Assembly: GCA_948439995.1 (NCBI GenBank)
Contig: CAOJNP010000005.1
Coordinates: 1 to 55,650, forward strand
Origin: an uncultured Erysipelotrichaceae bacterium
GTDB taxonomy: Bacteria > Bacillota_I > Bacilli_A > RF39 > UBA660
Length of the DNA: 55,650 nucleotides
Reading direction: 5' to 3'
Shown: positions 16,017 through 23,674 of the stretch, in pieces
Layout: every line of letters starts with the position of its first letter
Numbering within the stretch: the stretch's first letter is position 1
Notes under the pieces: model-generated
The model's input: the letters and a program-made list of their open reading frames with translations, nothing else
The model's database searches: none
What the model was told of the DNA's origin: nothing
Made by a program: the position numbers and the translations under genes

Positions 16017-16388
16017 TTGAAACAAAAAAAAGGCTTTACTTTAATTGAATTATTAGCAGTAATTGGAATTTTGGGAATACTTGGGACAATTGCAACGACA
16101 AGTGCAATTAATATTTCACAAAAATTAAAAAAAGAGATGCTATGTGATACTTTAGAATTTATATCAAGTGCTGGAAAAACATATGGTAGCGACATTTTTG
16201 ATGGTTTGGATGAAGAAGGTCTTGATTTAACGGTAAGTGAATTGGTTCAAAAAGGATATTTAAAAAAAGATCAAGTTGTTAATCCCGTTGATCAAAATTC
16301 GATGGATGAAGTTGTAGTACATGTTTATCGAAAAAATAATCGAGCTTATGCTCATGTCTTTTATGAAGCTCCTTTTTGTGAGGAATAA
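16017..16388 (+). CDS. Type IV prepilin-like protein (ComG/pseudopilin type)
   Basis: 123 residues. The start KQKKGFTLIELLAVIGILGILGTIA is a class III signal: a short basic leader, the cleavage/methylation site G|FTLIE, then a ~20-residue hydrophobic helix. The rest is a small soluble head with LCDTLEFISSAGK and YLKKDQVVNPVDQ. Such proteins are cut and methylated by a prepilin peptidase and built into pili or competence pseudopili. The start is TTG 16017, with AGGTGAG upstream. No other pilus gene is in the window. Confidence 0.85.
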   Translation: MKQKKGFTLIELLAVIGILGILGTIATTSAINISQKLKKEMLCDTLEFISSAGKTYGSDIFDGLDEEGLDLTVSELVQKGYLKKDQVVNPVDQNSMDEVVVHVYRKNNRAYAHVFYEAPFCEE

Positions 16389-16389
16389 T

Positions 16390-16419
16390 TTGCTTATCAA
16401 TCTATATTTATGTTAAAAT
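16390..16419 (+). promoter_or_regulatory. Promoter of der
   Basis: TTGCTT (16390-16395), 18-base spacer, TAAAAT (16414-16419), then AAAGGAG before ATG 16447. Confidence 0.55.
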
Positions 16420-16446
16420 AAATTTTCTTTTGAAAGGAGTTTTATT

Positions 16447-17754
16447 ATGGAAAAAACAGTTTGCTTAATTGGAAGACCCAATGTGGGAAAAAGTTCTATA
16501 TTTAACCGATTAATCAAAGAAGATAAAGCAATCATCATGGATACACCTGGTATTACTAGAGATCGTATTTATGGAAATGTTCAATTTCAAGATAAGTCTT
16601 TTTTTCTTATAGATACTGGTGGTCTTGATCTTGGACATCATGATTTTTCTGAAGATATTTTAGTTCAAGCTAGTTTTGCGATTGAAGAGGCAGATACTGT
16701 TCTTTTTGTTGTCGATGGAAAAAGTGAATTAAATAAAAATGATTATTTTATTCGTGATCTTCTTTTAAAAGCTCAAAAACAAGTAATTGTTGTAGTAAAT
16801 AAAATTGATAATGAATCTAGAAAAGAGGAAGTTTATTCTTTTTATGAATTAGGATTTGAAACAGTAATGGGAGTTTCTGCAGCTCATAAATTAGGTTTTC
16901 AAGAATTATTAAAAGAAATTACAAAGGATTATCCAATTCGTTTCAAAGATGAAGAGGAAATTTGTAAATTTTGCTTGATTGGAAGACCTAATGTTGGAAA
17001 AAGCAGTTTAATGAATGCATTATTAAATGAGGATCGATCAATTGTTAGCGAGATTGCTGGTACAACTAGAGATTCGGTTGATACAAGATTTACTTATCAA
17101 AAAGAAGATTATGTTGTCATTGATACGGCGGGAATTCGAAAAAAAGGGCGCATTTATGAAAATATTGAAAAATACAGTTTTTTAAGAAGTTTAAAAGCGA
17201 TCGAAAGAAGCGATGTTTGTGTTTTGGTAATTGATGCGAAAGAGGGGATTATTGAACATGACAAACATATTATTTCTTTTGCAGAAGAACGAGGTAAGGG
17301 ATTAGTTTTGGCTGTCAATAAGTGGGATACAATAAATAATCCAGATCAAGAAATGAAAAAGTGGAAAGAAAAGATCTTTTATGAATTTCAATTTTTAAGA
17401 TATGTGAATGTTGTATTTTTATCTGCTTTAACGAAAAAAAGAATTCATACTTTAATGCCAGAAATCATTCTTGCTTATAAAAATAATAAAAAAGAAATCA
17501 TGACCAGTCAGTTAAATTCAGTGATAGAAGAAGCAACGAAATTGCATGAAGCTCCTTCCTATAAAGGAAAGAGATTGAAAATATATTATGTATCTCAAAC
17601 GGATAGAAAGCCTCCGAAATTTACTTTTCAAGTCAATAATAAAGGATTGGTTCATTTTAGTTATGAACGATATTTAGAAAATAAATTAAGAGAAAATTTT
17701 GATTTAACAGGAACTCCTATTATTTTGAAATTTAAAAATAAAAATGAATCATAA
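16447..17754 (+). CDS. der: Ribosome-assembly GTPase Der (EngA)
   Basis: 435 residues with two tandem GTPase domains and a C-terminal KH-like domain. Walker A motifs are GRPNVGKSS at both ~residue 9 and ~178. Switch/G3 motifs are DTGG and DTAG, and G4 motifs NKID and NKWD. The end (PPKFTFQVN, TPIILKFKNKN) is the conserved KH region. Der is essential for 50S subunit maturation. AAAGGAG precedes the ATG. It ends convergently with the minus-strand 17749 gene, overlapping by six bases. Confidence 0.97.
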   Translation: MEKTVCLIGRPNVGKSSIFNRLIKEDKAIIMDTPGITRDRIYGNVQFQDKSFFLIDTGGLDLGHHDFSEDILVQASFAIEEADTVLFVVDGKSELNKNDYFIRDLLLKAQKQVIVVVNKIDNESRKEEVYSFYELGFETVMGVSAAHKLGFQELLKEITKDYPIRFKDEEEICKFCLIGRPNVGKSSLMNALLNEDRSIVSEIAGTTRDSVDTRFTYQKEDYVVIDTAGIRKKGRIYENIEKYSFLRSLKAIERSDVCVLVIDAKEGIIEHDKHIISFAEERGKGLVLAVNKWDTINNPDQEMKKWKEKIFYEFQFLRYVNVVFLSALTKKRIHTLMPEIILAYKNNKKEIMTSQLNSVIEEATKLHEAPSYKGKRLKIYYVSQTDRKPPKFTFQVNNKGLVHFSYERYLENKLRENFDLTGTPIILKFKNKNES

Positions 17755-18234
17755 ATTTTCTTTTCTTTTTTGTAAACTTGGCGAATCAAATAAAATTTGT
17801 AATCCTTTTTGATACATTTTGTTAGCTAGTATGATATTTCCTTCAGACGATAGATAATATTGGGAAAAAGTTTGATAATTAAAATTTTCTGGAGTTACGA
17901 TAAAATCTAGGGGATTAATTTCAATTTCTCCACTGGCATCGTAATAATGATCTTGATAATAAAAAATCATATGGGATATGCTATGACAGATTACTCCTTC
18001 TGGAAATAAACGTTTTAAAATTTGAGCATAGATCGGACAAAATCCCTTTTGATAATAATGGATTGCTAAGTCTCCTTGTTTTTGGCAACGATTTGTGATG
18101 TGAGTAACACAGTTTTTTTTCGAATCATAAATCCACCATATCTCACATTGATCCACATCAGTGTAATCTTCAAAATGATATTCAAATTCTTGATTCATTG
18201 CAGCAATAACTTTTTCAATTTGAGATCTTTGCAA
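17749..18234 (-). CDS. Small protein of unknown function with a possible Cys-His-Asp triad
   Basis: 161 residues from a TTG start at 18234, chosen because GAGGTG lies 7-9 bases upstream; the longer frame to 18285 lacks a site. A possible catalytic set in the order Cys (GFCPIYAQILKRLF), His (SHMIFYYQDHYYD) and Asp (YDASGEIEINP) has the spacing seen in papain-like/NlpC folds, but I cannot assign a family. A TATAAT (minus strand, near 18265) with TTTAAA 16 bases upstream is a likely promoter. Convergent with der. Confidence 0.6.
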   Translation of the reverse strand: MQRSQIEKVIAAMNQEFEYHFEDYTDVDQCEIWWIYDSKKNCVTHITNRCQKQGDLAIHYYQKGFCPIYAQILKRLFPEGVICHSISHMIFYYQDHYYDASGEIEINPLDFIVTPENFNYQTFSQYYLSSEGNIILANKMYQKGLQILFDSPSLQKRKENL

Positions 18235-18386
18235 TTTTAGTTCACCTCTTTTTGGTTTATAGAATATTATATGATAAGAGCCCAATATTTAAAAGGGAAA
18301 GTTGCAAATTTAAGGAAGTCATGATACATTAAAATGAATGTATTCGATAAATTTGGGATTTTCATAAGTTGTACGGAGTGTGTTTT

Positions 18387-19127
18387 ATGGTTAATTATAT
18401 AAAAAACTTAAAAATTCATTATACATTTCATAATATTAATGCAGATACAACCATCGTTTTATTACATGGTTGGGGACAAAATATTGAAATGATGATGCCA
18501 GTTGGTTCACTTTATCATTCTTTTTATAATGTTTTGATTTTAGATTTACCAGGGTTTGGGGAAAGTGATGAGCCAGAAAGTGCTTGGACAGTTTATGAAT
18601 ATGCTTCTTTTTTAAAGGAGTTAGTTGATTCTCTTTCTTTAAAAAAAATTATTTTAATGGGTCATTCTTTTGGAGGAAAAATAGCTTTGGTTTATGCTTC
18701 AAAATATCCTGTTGAAAAATTAGTTTGTTTTGCAAGTCCTTATTGTAAAGAAATGAAAAAGTTACCTCTTAAAACAAAAATTTATAAATGTCTTAAAAAA
18801 GTATTCTTTTTAAAATGGATTGCCAATATTATGAAGCATTATATTGGATCTTCCGATTATAAAAAAGCAAGTGAGAAAATGCGAGGTGTGCTAGTTCAAA
18901 GTGTAAATTTGGATATCAGCGAAGATGTAAAAAAAATTAGTTGTCCTGTTTTATTAATTTGGGGAAGTATGGATACAGCAGTTCCTGTAAAAAGAGCTTA
19001 TGAATTAGAAAAGTTGATTCCAGATGCAGGTGTTGTTTTGTATGAGGGTAATTCCCATTATGCATATTTAGAAAGATTACAAGACGTAAAATCAGTGTTA
19101 GATCACTTTTTTCAAGTTCGGAGGTAA
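18387..19127 (+). CDS. Alpha/beta-hydrolase-fold protein
   Basis: 246 residues. Oxyanion motif LLHGWGQN, nucleophile elbow GHSFGG (Ser near residue 98), acid in LLIWGSMDTAVP and His in EGNSHYAYLE complete the triad. Start ATG 18387 follows CGGAG at a good distance; the frame reaches back to a TTG at 18369. GGAGG at the end of this gene serves the next one (murF), three bases downstream, so they form an operon. A role in cell-wall or lipid metabolism is suggested only by that context. Confidence 0.85.
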   Translation: MVNYIKNLKIHYTFHNINADTTIVLLHGWGQNIEMMMPVGSLYHSFYNVLILDLPGFGESDEPESAWTVYEYASFLKELVDSLSLKKIILMGHSFGGKIALVYASKYPVEKLVCFASPYCKEMKKLPLKTKIYKCLKKVFFLKWIANIMKHYIGSSDYKKASEKMRGVLVQSVNLDISEDVKKISCPVLLIWGSMDTAVPVKRAYELEKLIPDAGVVLYEGNSHYAYLERLQDVKSVLDHFFQVRR

Positions 19128-19130
19128 TTT

Positions 19131-20708
19131 ATGTATTTATTTATTAGTATTTTTTTTATTCCATCGATTCTTTTAAGTATTCAATACCATCTACATTCTT
19201 TACAACAAAATTTTTATAATGAGAATAATCGTTATTTGAAATGGGAATTTTCTAAATGGAGTCATATGTTCTCCCTTTCTTCCATTTTTTTATTAATTTT
19301 TAATCTCATTCATTTCTTTTTTCCAAGTCAATTTCTGTTCTTTTTTAACTCTGTTTCTCTTTTCTTTTTCTTTTTTCAATATAAAAGAAGAAAAAAAGAA
19401 CAAGTGAAAATTCCTTTACAGATTACCAATCGTTTAAAACGTTTGATGGTGACATTAGGACTTTTTCATATGATTCCTTTCTTTCTTTTTGTTTTTTGGC
19501 CGAATTATTTTTTCTTTTTCTTTTTTCTTTCTTTTCTTTTAACATTTGAGTTTTTCTTTGTTTTTTTAGCAAATGTGGTCAATATTCCTATCGAAAAATA
19601 TGTTTTTCATTATTATAAAAAGAAGGCTATGAAAAAATTATCTATAATGCAACATTTGGAAGTGATTGGAATTACTGGAAGCTATGGTAAGACAAGTAGT
19701 AAAAATATTTTAAATACAATTTTAGGAGTGAAGTATAATTCTTTTGCAACTCCAAAAAATTATAATACTCAATATGGACTTATTTTAACTATTAATCAAT
19801 ACTTGGATAAATTTGAAGATTATTTTATTGCTGAAATGGGAGCATTTAAAAAAGGAAGAATAAAACTTTTATGTGATATGGTTCATCCGAAATATGGAAT
19901 TTTAACAAGTATTGGAACAGCTCATTTAGAAACTTTTGGATCAATTAAAAATATTCAACAAGGAAAATTTGAACTGATCGAATCGCTTCCCAGTGATGGC
20001 GTAGGGATTTTAAATATGGATGATCCAAACCAAGTTCAATATGATTTACAAAATCATTGCCGAATTATCTGGATTGCCATTCAAAATGAAAAAGCTGATG
20101 TAATTGCTCATAATATTACAATGGATCAAGATGGTATGAAATTTGATGTTTTTTTTAAGAAGAATCAAATCACATATTCTTTTCAAACTAAATTATTAGG
20201 AGAAGCTAATATATATAATATATTGGGAGCACTTGCTTTGGGAGAGACTTTAGGTCTTAGTTATGAAGAATTAGCAAAAGGTGTTCGAAAATTGCAACCA
20301 ATTCCTCATCGTTTGGAATTAAAAGCAACTGGCAACACTATTATTATTGACGATGCTTATAATTCTAATCCTGTTGGATCCAAAATGGCACTTGATGTTT
20401 TGAAGTTAATGGATGGTTTAAAAGTAGTCGTAACTCCTGGGATGATTGAACTGGGAGATAAACAATATGAATATAATAAAAATTTTGGAATGTTAATTAG
20501 CGAAGTTGCTGATTATGTCATTTTAATTGGGAAAGAACAAACGAAACCAATTTTAGATGGTTTATTGGAAAAACATTTTGATTGTGATAAAATAATGATT
20601 AAGAATGATGTAAAAGATGCTTTTCCAATCATTGATACTTGGAAAAAAAGCTGTCAAAAAACATATATATTATTAGAAAATGACTTGCCAGATATTTACA
20701 ACGAATAG
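19131..20708 (+). CDS. murF: MurF-like UDP-MurNAc-pentapeptide ligase with N-terminal membrane domain
   Basis: 525 residues. The first ~170 are unusually hydrophobic and Phe-rich, with about four or five transmembrane stretches. From ~180 comes a Mur ligase: ATP loop GITGSYGKTSSK, GTAHLETFGS, the lower-case lysine region, and the C-terminal domain with PHRLE and DDAYNSNPVGS. MurF adds D-Ala-D-Ala to the UDP-MurNAc-tripeptide, and ddl, which makes that dipeptide, follows directly; this supports MurF over MurE/C. Membrane tethering of a normally cytosolic enzyme is the odd feature. Ribosome site GGAGG is inside the previous gene. Confidence 0.85.
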   Translation: MYLFISIFFIPSILLSIQYHLHSLQQNFYNENNRYLKWEFSKWSHMFSLSSIFLLIFNLIHFFFPSQFLFFFNSVSLFFFFFQYKRRKKEQVKIPLQITNRLKRLMVTLGLFHMIPFFLFVFWPNYFFFFFFLSFLLTFEFFFVFLANVVNIPIEKYVFHYYKKKAMKKLSIMQHLEVIGITGSYGKTSSKNILNTILGVKYNSFATPKNYNTQYGLILTINQYLDKFEDYFIAEMGAFKKGRIKLLCDMVHPKYGILTSIGTAHLETFGSIKNIQQGKFELIESLPSDGVGILNMDDPNQVQYDLQNHCRIIWIAIQNEKADVIAHNITMDQDGMKFDVFFKKNQITYSFQTKLLGEANIYNILGALALGETLGLSYEELAKGVRKLQPIPHRLELKATGNTIIIDDAYNSNPVGSKMALDVLKLMDGLKVVVTPGMIELGDKQYEYNKNFGMLISEVADYVILIGKEQTKPILDGLLEKHFDCDKIMIKNDVKDAFPIIDTWKKSCQKTYILLENDLPDIYNE

Positions 20709-20721
20709 AAAGAGTGATGTT

Positions 20722-21921
20722 ATGAAAATCAAAGTAGGAGTTATTTTTGGTGGAGACTCTGTGGAACATGAAGTAAGTATTATTACTGCAGTTCAAGCAA
20801 TGGAATATATGGATACTACCAAGTATGAAATTATTCCTATTTATATTGATAAAAATAGAAATTGGTATACTGGAAATGCTTTATTGAACATGGAAACATT
20901 TCAAGATTTAAGTAAAGTTTCTTTTAAGACAACACACGTTTGTTTAACCAAAAAAGAAAATGATTTTATATTAGTTAATCTTCAAAGTACTTTTAAAAAA
21001 GTGGTTTCTACCATTGATGTAGCTTTTCCTATTGTACATGGAAAAGGTGTAGAAGATGGTTCTTTGATGGGTTATTTGGATACTTTAGGAATTCCTTATG
21101 TAGGTTGTGATATACTTGGAGCGAGTCTTGGACAAGATAAGGTTTTACAAAAACAAGTTTTAAAGGCATGTAATGTTTCTGTTCCAAATTTTATCTGGTT
21201 TTATGAAAATGAATATTTTGAAGATTCTTTTGAGATATTGAAACAAATTCAAACTCTTGGTTATCCAGTTATTGTAAAACCTGCAAGACTTGGAAGCAGT
21301 GTTGGAATTCAAGTTGTTAAATCAGAAGAAACGATAAAACAAGCAATTGAAGAAGCCATTATATATGATGAAAAAATTATTGTTGAAGAAGTTATTCCTA
21401 ATTTAATGGAAGTAGATATTGCTGTTTTAGGAAATCACAAAAGTATGGAAGTTAGTGAAATTGGAGAAATGCTTACCAATCATGATTTTTTAACTTTTGA
21501 AGATAAATATATTGGGGAAGGAAAGAAGAAAGCACCAAGTAAGAGTAGTAAAACTGATTCAAATAGTGGTTTTCGCATTCCAGCTAATTTAGAAAAAAAA
21601 GTAGAAGAGGAAATCATTGCAACTGCAAAACAAGCTTTTTTAGCACTCAATTTAAAAGGTGTAACTCGTTTTGATTTTTTGATTGATCAAAAAAGTCAAA
21701 AAGTTTATGTAAATGAGCCAAATACGATTCCAGGATGCCTTGCATTTTTCTTTTTTACACCAAAGAATATCACATATACTGATTTATTAGATCGATTGAT
21801 TACATTAACGATTAAAGATTATAAAAATTCTCAAAAGAAAATTTCTTCTTTTGAATCAAATGTGTTATCTACTTTTCAAGGTTCTAAGGGAGCAAAAAAT
21901 AAATTAAAAAAAGAAAGTTAA
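20722..21921 (+). CDS. ddl: D-alanine--D-alanine ligase
   Basis: 399 residues. ATP-grasp ligase: the start KVGVIFGGDSVEHEVSIITA, then FPIVHGKGVEDGSLMGYLD, ARLGSSVGI, and metal-binding RFDFLID ... VNEPNTIPG. These match Ddl; the usual NEVNTIPG has Pro for Val. ATG 20722 is taken because the Ddl family begins at KIKVGV; the frame opens 14 codons earlier inside murF. An extra Ser/Lys-rich insert (KYIGEGKKKAPSKSSKTDSNS) and a ~30-residue Lys-rich tail make it longer than usual. Provides D-Ala-D-Ala to MurF upstream. Confidence 0.93.
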   Translation: MKIKVGVIFGGDSVEHEVSIITAVQAMEYMDTTKYEIIPIYIDKNRNWYTGNALLNMETFQDLSKVSFKTTHVCLTKKENDFILVNLQSTFKKVVSTIDVAFPIVHGKGVEDGSLMGYLDTLGIPYVGCDILGASLGQDKVLQKQVLKACNVSVPNFIWFYENEYFEDSFEILKQIQTLGYPVIVKPARLGSSVGIQVVKSEETIKQAIEEAIIYDEKIIVEEVIPNLMEVDIAVLGNHKSMEVSEIGEMLTNHDFLTFEDKYIGEGKKKAPSKSSKTDSNSGFRIPANLEKKVEEEIIATAKQAFLALNLKGVTRFDFLIDQKSQKVYVNEPNTIPGCLAFFFFTPKNITYTDLLDRLITLTIKDYKNSQKKISSFESNVLSTFQGSKGAKNKLKKES

Positions 21922-21945
21922 TTTGAAATATAACTTTCTTTTTTT
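21906..21945. terminator. Bidirectional terminator between ddl and the XRE gene
   Basis: A perfect 15-bp inverted repeat (21906-21920 with 21931-21945) with A and T runs on either side. It spans the ddl stop and the 3' end of the convergent minus-strand gene. Confidence 0.9.
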
Positions 21946-22190
21946 GAATCAATTCGTTTTTCTTTAATAATTCTTTCTTTGCTGGTATTAAAAAAATCAA
22001 TTATATCTTTTTCTAATACTTCTGATAAATTGTTTAGAAATTCAATGGATACATTAATTTCTCCACGTTCAACACAAGCCATATATTTTGGATTTAGTTT
22101 ATATTTTTCATAAAATTTCTCTTGACATAGTCCTGTTTGAAACCGAAAATATTTTAAATTCCGACCTATTACTTTTTTCACATCCTCCAT
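21918..22190 (-). CDS. Small XRE-family DNA-binding protein
   Basis: 90 residues with a Cro/C1-type helix-turn-helix (NLKYFRFQTGLCQEKFYEKYKLNPKYMACVERGEINVSIEFLNNLSEVL). AAGGG precedes the ATG. Divergent from the XRE gene at 22314; the 120 bases between hold a strong promoter. A regulator, possibly of that divergent promoter. Confidence 0.8.
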   Translation of the reverse strand: MEDVKKVIGRNLKYFRFQTGLCQEKFYEKYKLNPKYMACVERGEINVSIEFLNNLSEVLEKDIIDFFNTSKERIIKEKRIDSKKESYISN

Positions 22191-22264
22191 ACTACAAACC
22201 CTTTCATATATTAAATATACTTTTCTTGATGTATAGAAGTCTACCTATTAACATCTATACAAAA

Positions 22265-22293
22265 TTGACATGGTTAGAAAATTGTTATATGAT
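22265..22293 (+). promoter_or_regulatory. Strong promoter of the 22314 XRE gene
   Basis: TTGACA (22265-22270), 17-base spacer, TATGAT (22288-22293), with GGAGG shortly before the start codon. Confidence 0.85.
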
Positions 22294-22313
22294 ACTCTCT
22301 ACTTGGAGGCTTT

Positions 22314-22523
22314 ATGAAAACAAATGCGAATGAAACTTTGAAATCTTTGAGAATTCAAAATGCTTTTACATATCAACAAATGGCTGATAAATGTGGAATA
22401 TGCAAGGCTTATTATTGGCAAATTGAACACAATAATCGTCGCTTATCTTATGAATTAGCAAAAAAAATTGCCAACATTTTTAAACTTCGTCCGGATGATA
22501 TTTTTTATGAATCAACTAATTAA
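22314..22523 (+). CDS. Small XRE-family regulator, paralogue 1
   Basis: 69 residues, almost entirely one Cro/C1-type helix-turn-helix (FTYQQMADKCGICKAYYWQIEHNNRRLS). It closely matches the 71-residue protein at 23359: both share YYWQIEH, RRL, LAKKIA and PDDIFYE. GGAGG precedes ATG 22314. spoVIF follows after 32 bases and may be cotranscribed. Confidence 0.8.
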   Translation: MKTNANETLKSLRIQNAFTYQQMADKCGICKAYYWQIEHNNRRLSYELAKKIANIFKLRPDDIFYESTN

Positions 22524-22555
22524 ACTTTCTACATATATTATCGTAGGAGGGTTTT

Positions 22556-22798
22556 ATGGAACTTGGAGATGCTTTTTTTAAAAAGGTGGAAAAGAAGACA
22601 AAAGTAGATAAGGGAACTATTTTGTCTTTAGCAAATAAACTTCAACAAGGAAATATGAAAGATGAAAAAACACTAAGAGAAGTGATTCAAAGTCTTAGTG
22701 CATTAACAGGAAAAACTGTAAGTAAGGAAAGGGAAGACAAAATTATAAAAACAATTGTAAATGATGAAGTACCAAATAATGTAGAAAATATGTTTTAA
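22556..22798 (+). CDS. spoVIF: Sporulation protein SpoVIF
   Basis: 80 residues, near the usual ~88. The family pattern is clear: FFKKVEKKTKVDKGTILSLANKLQQGNMKDEKTLREVI, then GKTVSKEREDKIIKTIVN. In Bacillus SpoVIF is a late mother-cell protein needed for GerE-dependent coat gene expression and spore resistance. TAGGAGGG precedes the ATG. Its placement between two small XRE genes is unusual. Confidence 0.9.
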   Translation: MELGDAFFKKVEKKTKVDKGTILSLANKLQQGNMKDEKTLREVIQSLSALTGKTVSKEREDKIIKTIVNDEVPNNVENMF

Positions 22799-22831
22799 AA
22801 AGTAGCATGTAAAAGTGCTACTTTGTTTTTT
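22799..22831. terminator. Bidirectional terminator after spoVIF
   Basis: AAAGTAGCA/TGCTACTTT stem (22799-22807 with 22816-22824) and GTTTTTT on the plus side; the convergent minus-strand gene ends inside it. Confidence 0.85.
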
Positions 22832-23252
22832 GAATTAAATGATCTAAGGGACATTTGTATTTCTTTGCTAATTCAATGGCATACATTGTCGTAATCAGTG
22901 ACTTTCCATTTTCATATTTATGGATGTTTGCTTGACTAGTATTAATCGTTTCGCCCATACTTTTTTGAGACAAGTGATGAGCTAATCGAATCATTTTAAT
23001 ATTATCAGATACAGCATTGGGATCAATATCAATATTTTTAACTCTTTTTTCAGGATTCTCTGTTAAGCCAACTAAATAATCTAATGTTACTTGGTAAAAA
23101 TTTGCTAACTCATTTAGTTTCATTAGTGGTATAATATCTTTTCCACTTTCCCAACCTGCATATGTGGATCGATCGACTTTTAAAATGTTAGCAGTTTCCT
23201 TTTGAGTTTGATCTTCATAATCTCTGAGTTCTTTTAACTTACTGAATATCAT
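22818..23252 (-). CDS. Regulator with two tandem XRE helix-turn-helix domains
   Basis: 144 residues. The first domain spans ~5-62 (YEDQTQKETANILKVDRSTYAGWESGKDIIPLMKLNELANFY), the second ~84-140 (HHLSQKSMGETINTSQANIHKYENGKSLITTMYAIELAKKY). Two full Cro/C1 domains in one short chain suggest it binds a dyad as a single chain or bridges two sites. Divergent from the XRE gene at 23359; a 13-bp palindrome lies between them. Confidence 0.85.
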   Translation of the reverse strand: MIFSKLKELRDYEDQTQKETANILKVDRSTYAGWESGKDIIPLMKLNELANFYQVTLDYLVGLTENPEKRVKNIDIDPNAVSDNIKMIRLAHHLSQKSMGETINTSQANIHKYENGKSLITTMYAIELAKKYKCPLDHLIQKTK

Positions 23253-23272
23253 ATCATCATCTCTGTTTTAAT

Positions 23273-23285
23273 TTTCTCAGAGAAA
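23273..23285. promoter_or_regulatory. Possible operator palindrome
   Basis: TTTCTCAGAGAAA is a perfect 13-bp palindrome 20 bases upstream of the double-XRE gene and ahead of the divergent 23359 gene, a natural place for autoregulation. Confidence 0.45.
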
Positions 23286-23358
23286 CGAAAAAAATACGGA
23301 AAAGTGTGGGCTATCGTAATTGTTCGTGATATAATATAACTATATATAAGGAGGAAAT

Positions 23359-23574
23359 ATGAAAGATCAGTATCAAAAGCTTTTTGAATTACGAAAAATA
23401 TATCATTATTCTTATCAAGATATGGCAAATTTTTTAAAAATCAGTAAGTGTTATTATTGGCAAATTGAACATAAAAAAAGAAGATTGTATTATGATTTAG
23501 CTAAAAAAATCGCGTATGTTTTTGGATTAAAACCAGATGATATCTTTTATGAAGAAATAAAAATAACGAATTAA
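23359..23574 (+). CDS. Small XRE-family regulator, paralogue 2
   Basis: 71 residues, one helix-turn-helix (YSYQDMANFLKISKCYYWQIEHKKRRL), closely related to the 22314 protein. AAGGAGG precedes the ATG, and TATAAT lies at ~23332. It is followed by a terminator and then the DGQHR/HNH pair, so it may control that unit. Confidence 0.8.
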   Translation: MKDQYQKLFELRKIYHYSYQDMANFLKISKCYYWQIEHKKRRLYYDLAKKIAYVFGLKPDDIFYEEIKITN

Positions 23575-23619
23575 TTATCTCGTTATTTTTTTAGATCTTA
23601 ATTTTAAGATCTAAAAAAA
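23559..23619 (+). terminator. Two overlapping tandem hairpins before the DGQHR gene
   Basis: Hairpin 1: 11-bp stem 23559-23569 with 23580-23590, its right arm merging into a T run, so a normal terminator for the XRE gene. Hairpin 2: perfect 15-bp inverted repeat 23586-23600 with 23605-23619 around ATTT. They share the T run (23586-23590), so on one RNA they cannot both form fully. Hairpin 2 read on the minus strand is also flanked by T. Confidence 0.8.
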
Positions 23620-23624
23620 AGATA

Positions 23625-23653
23625 TTGACTTTTTGATCAGAAAGATTTATATT
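23625..23653 (+). promoter_or_regulatory. Promoter of the DGQHR-HNH pair
   Basis: TTGACT (23625-23630), 17-base spacer containing the palindrome TGATCA, TATATT (23648-23653), then GAAAGGAAG before ATG 23675. Confidence 0.7.
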
Positions 23654-23674
23654 TTGTTTGAAAGGAAGTTTTTT

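Noticed and set aside
22532-22540. CATATATTA as a sigma-K -10 for spoVIF
   Set aside because: The predicted start would fall in the GGAGGG ribosome site, so it is probably chance.
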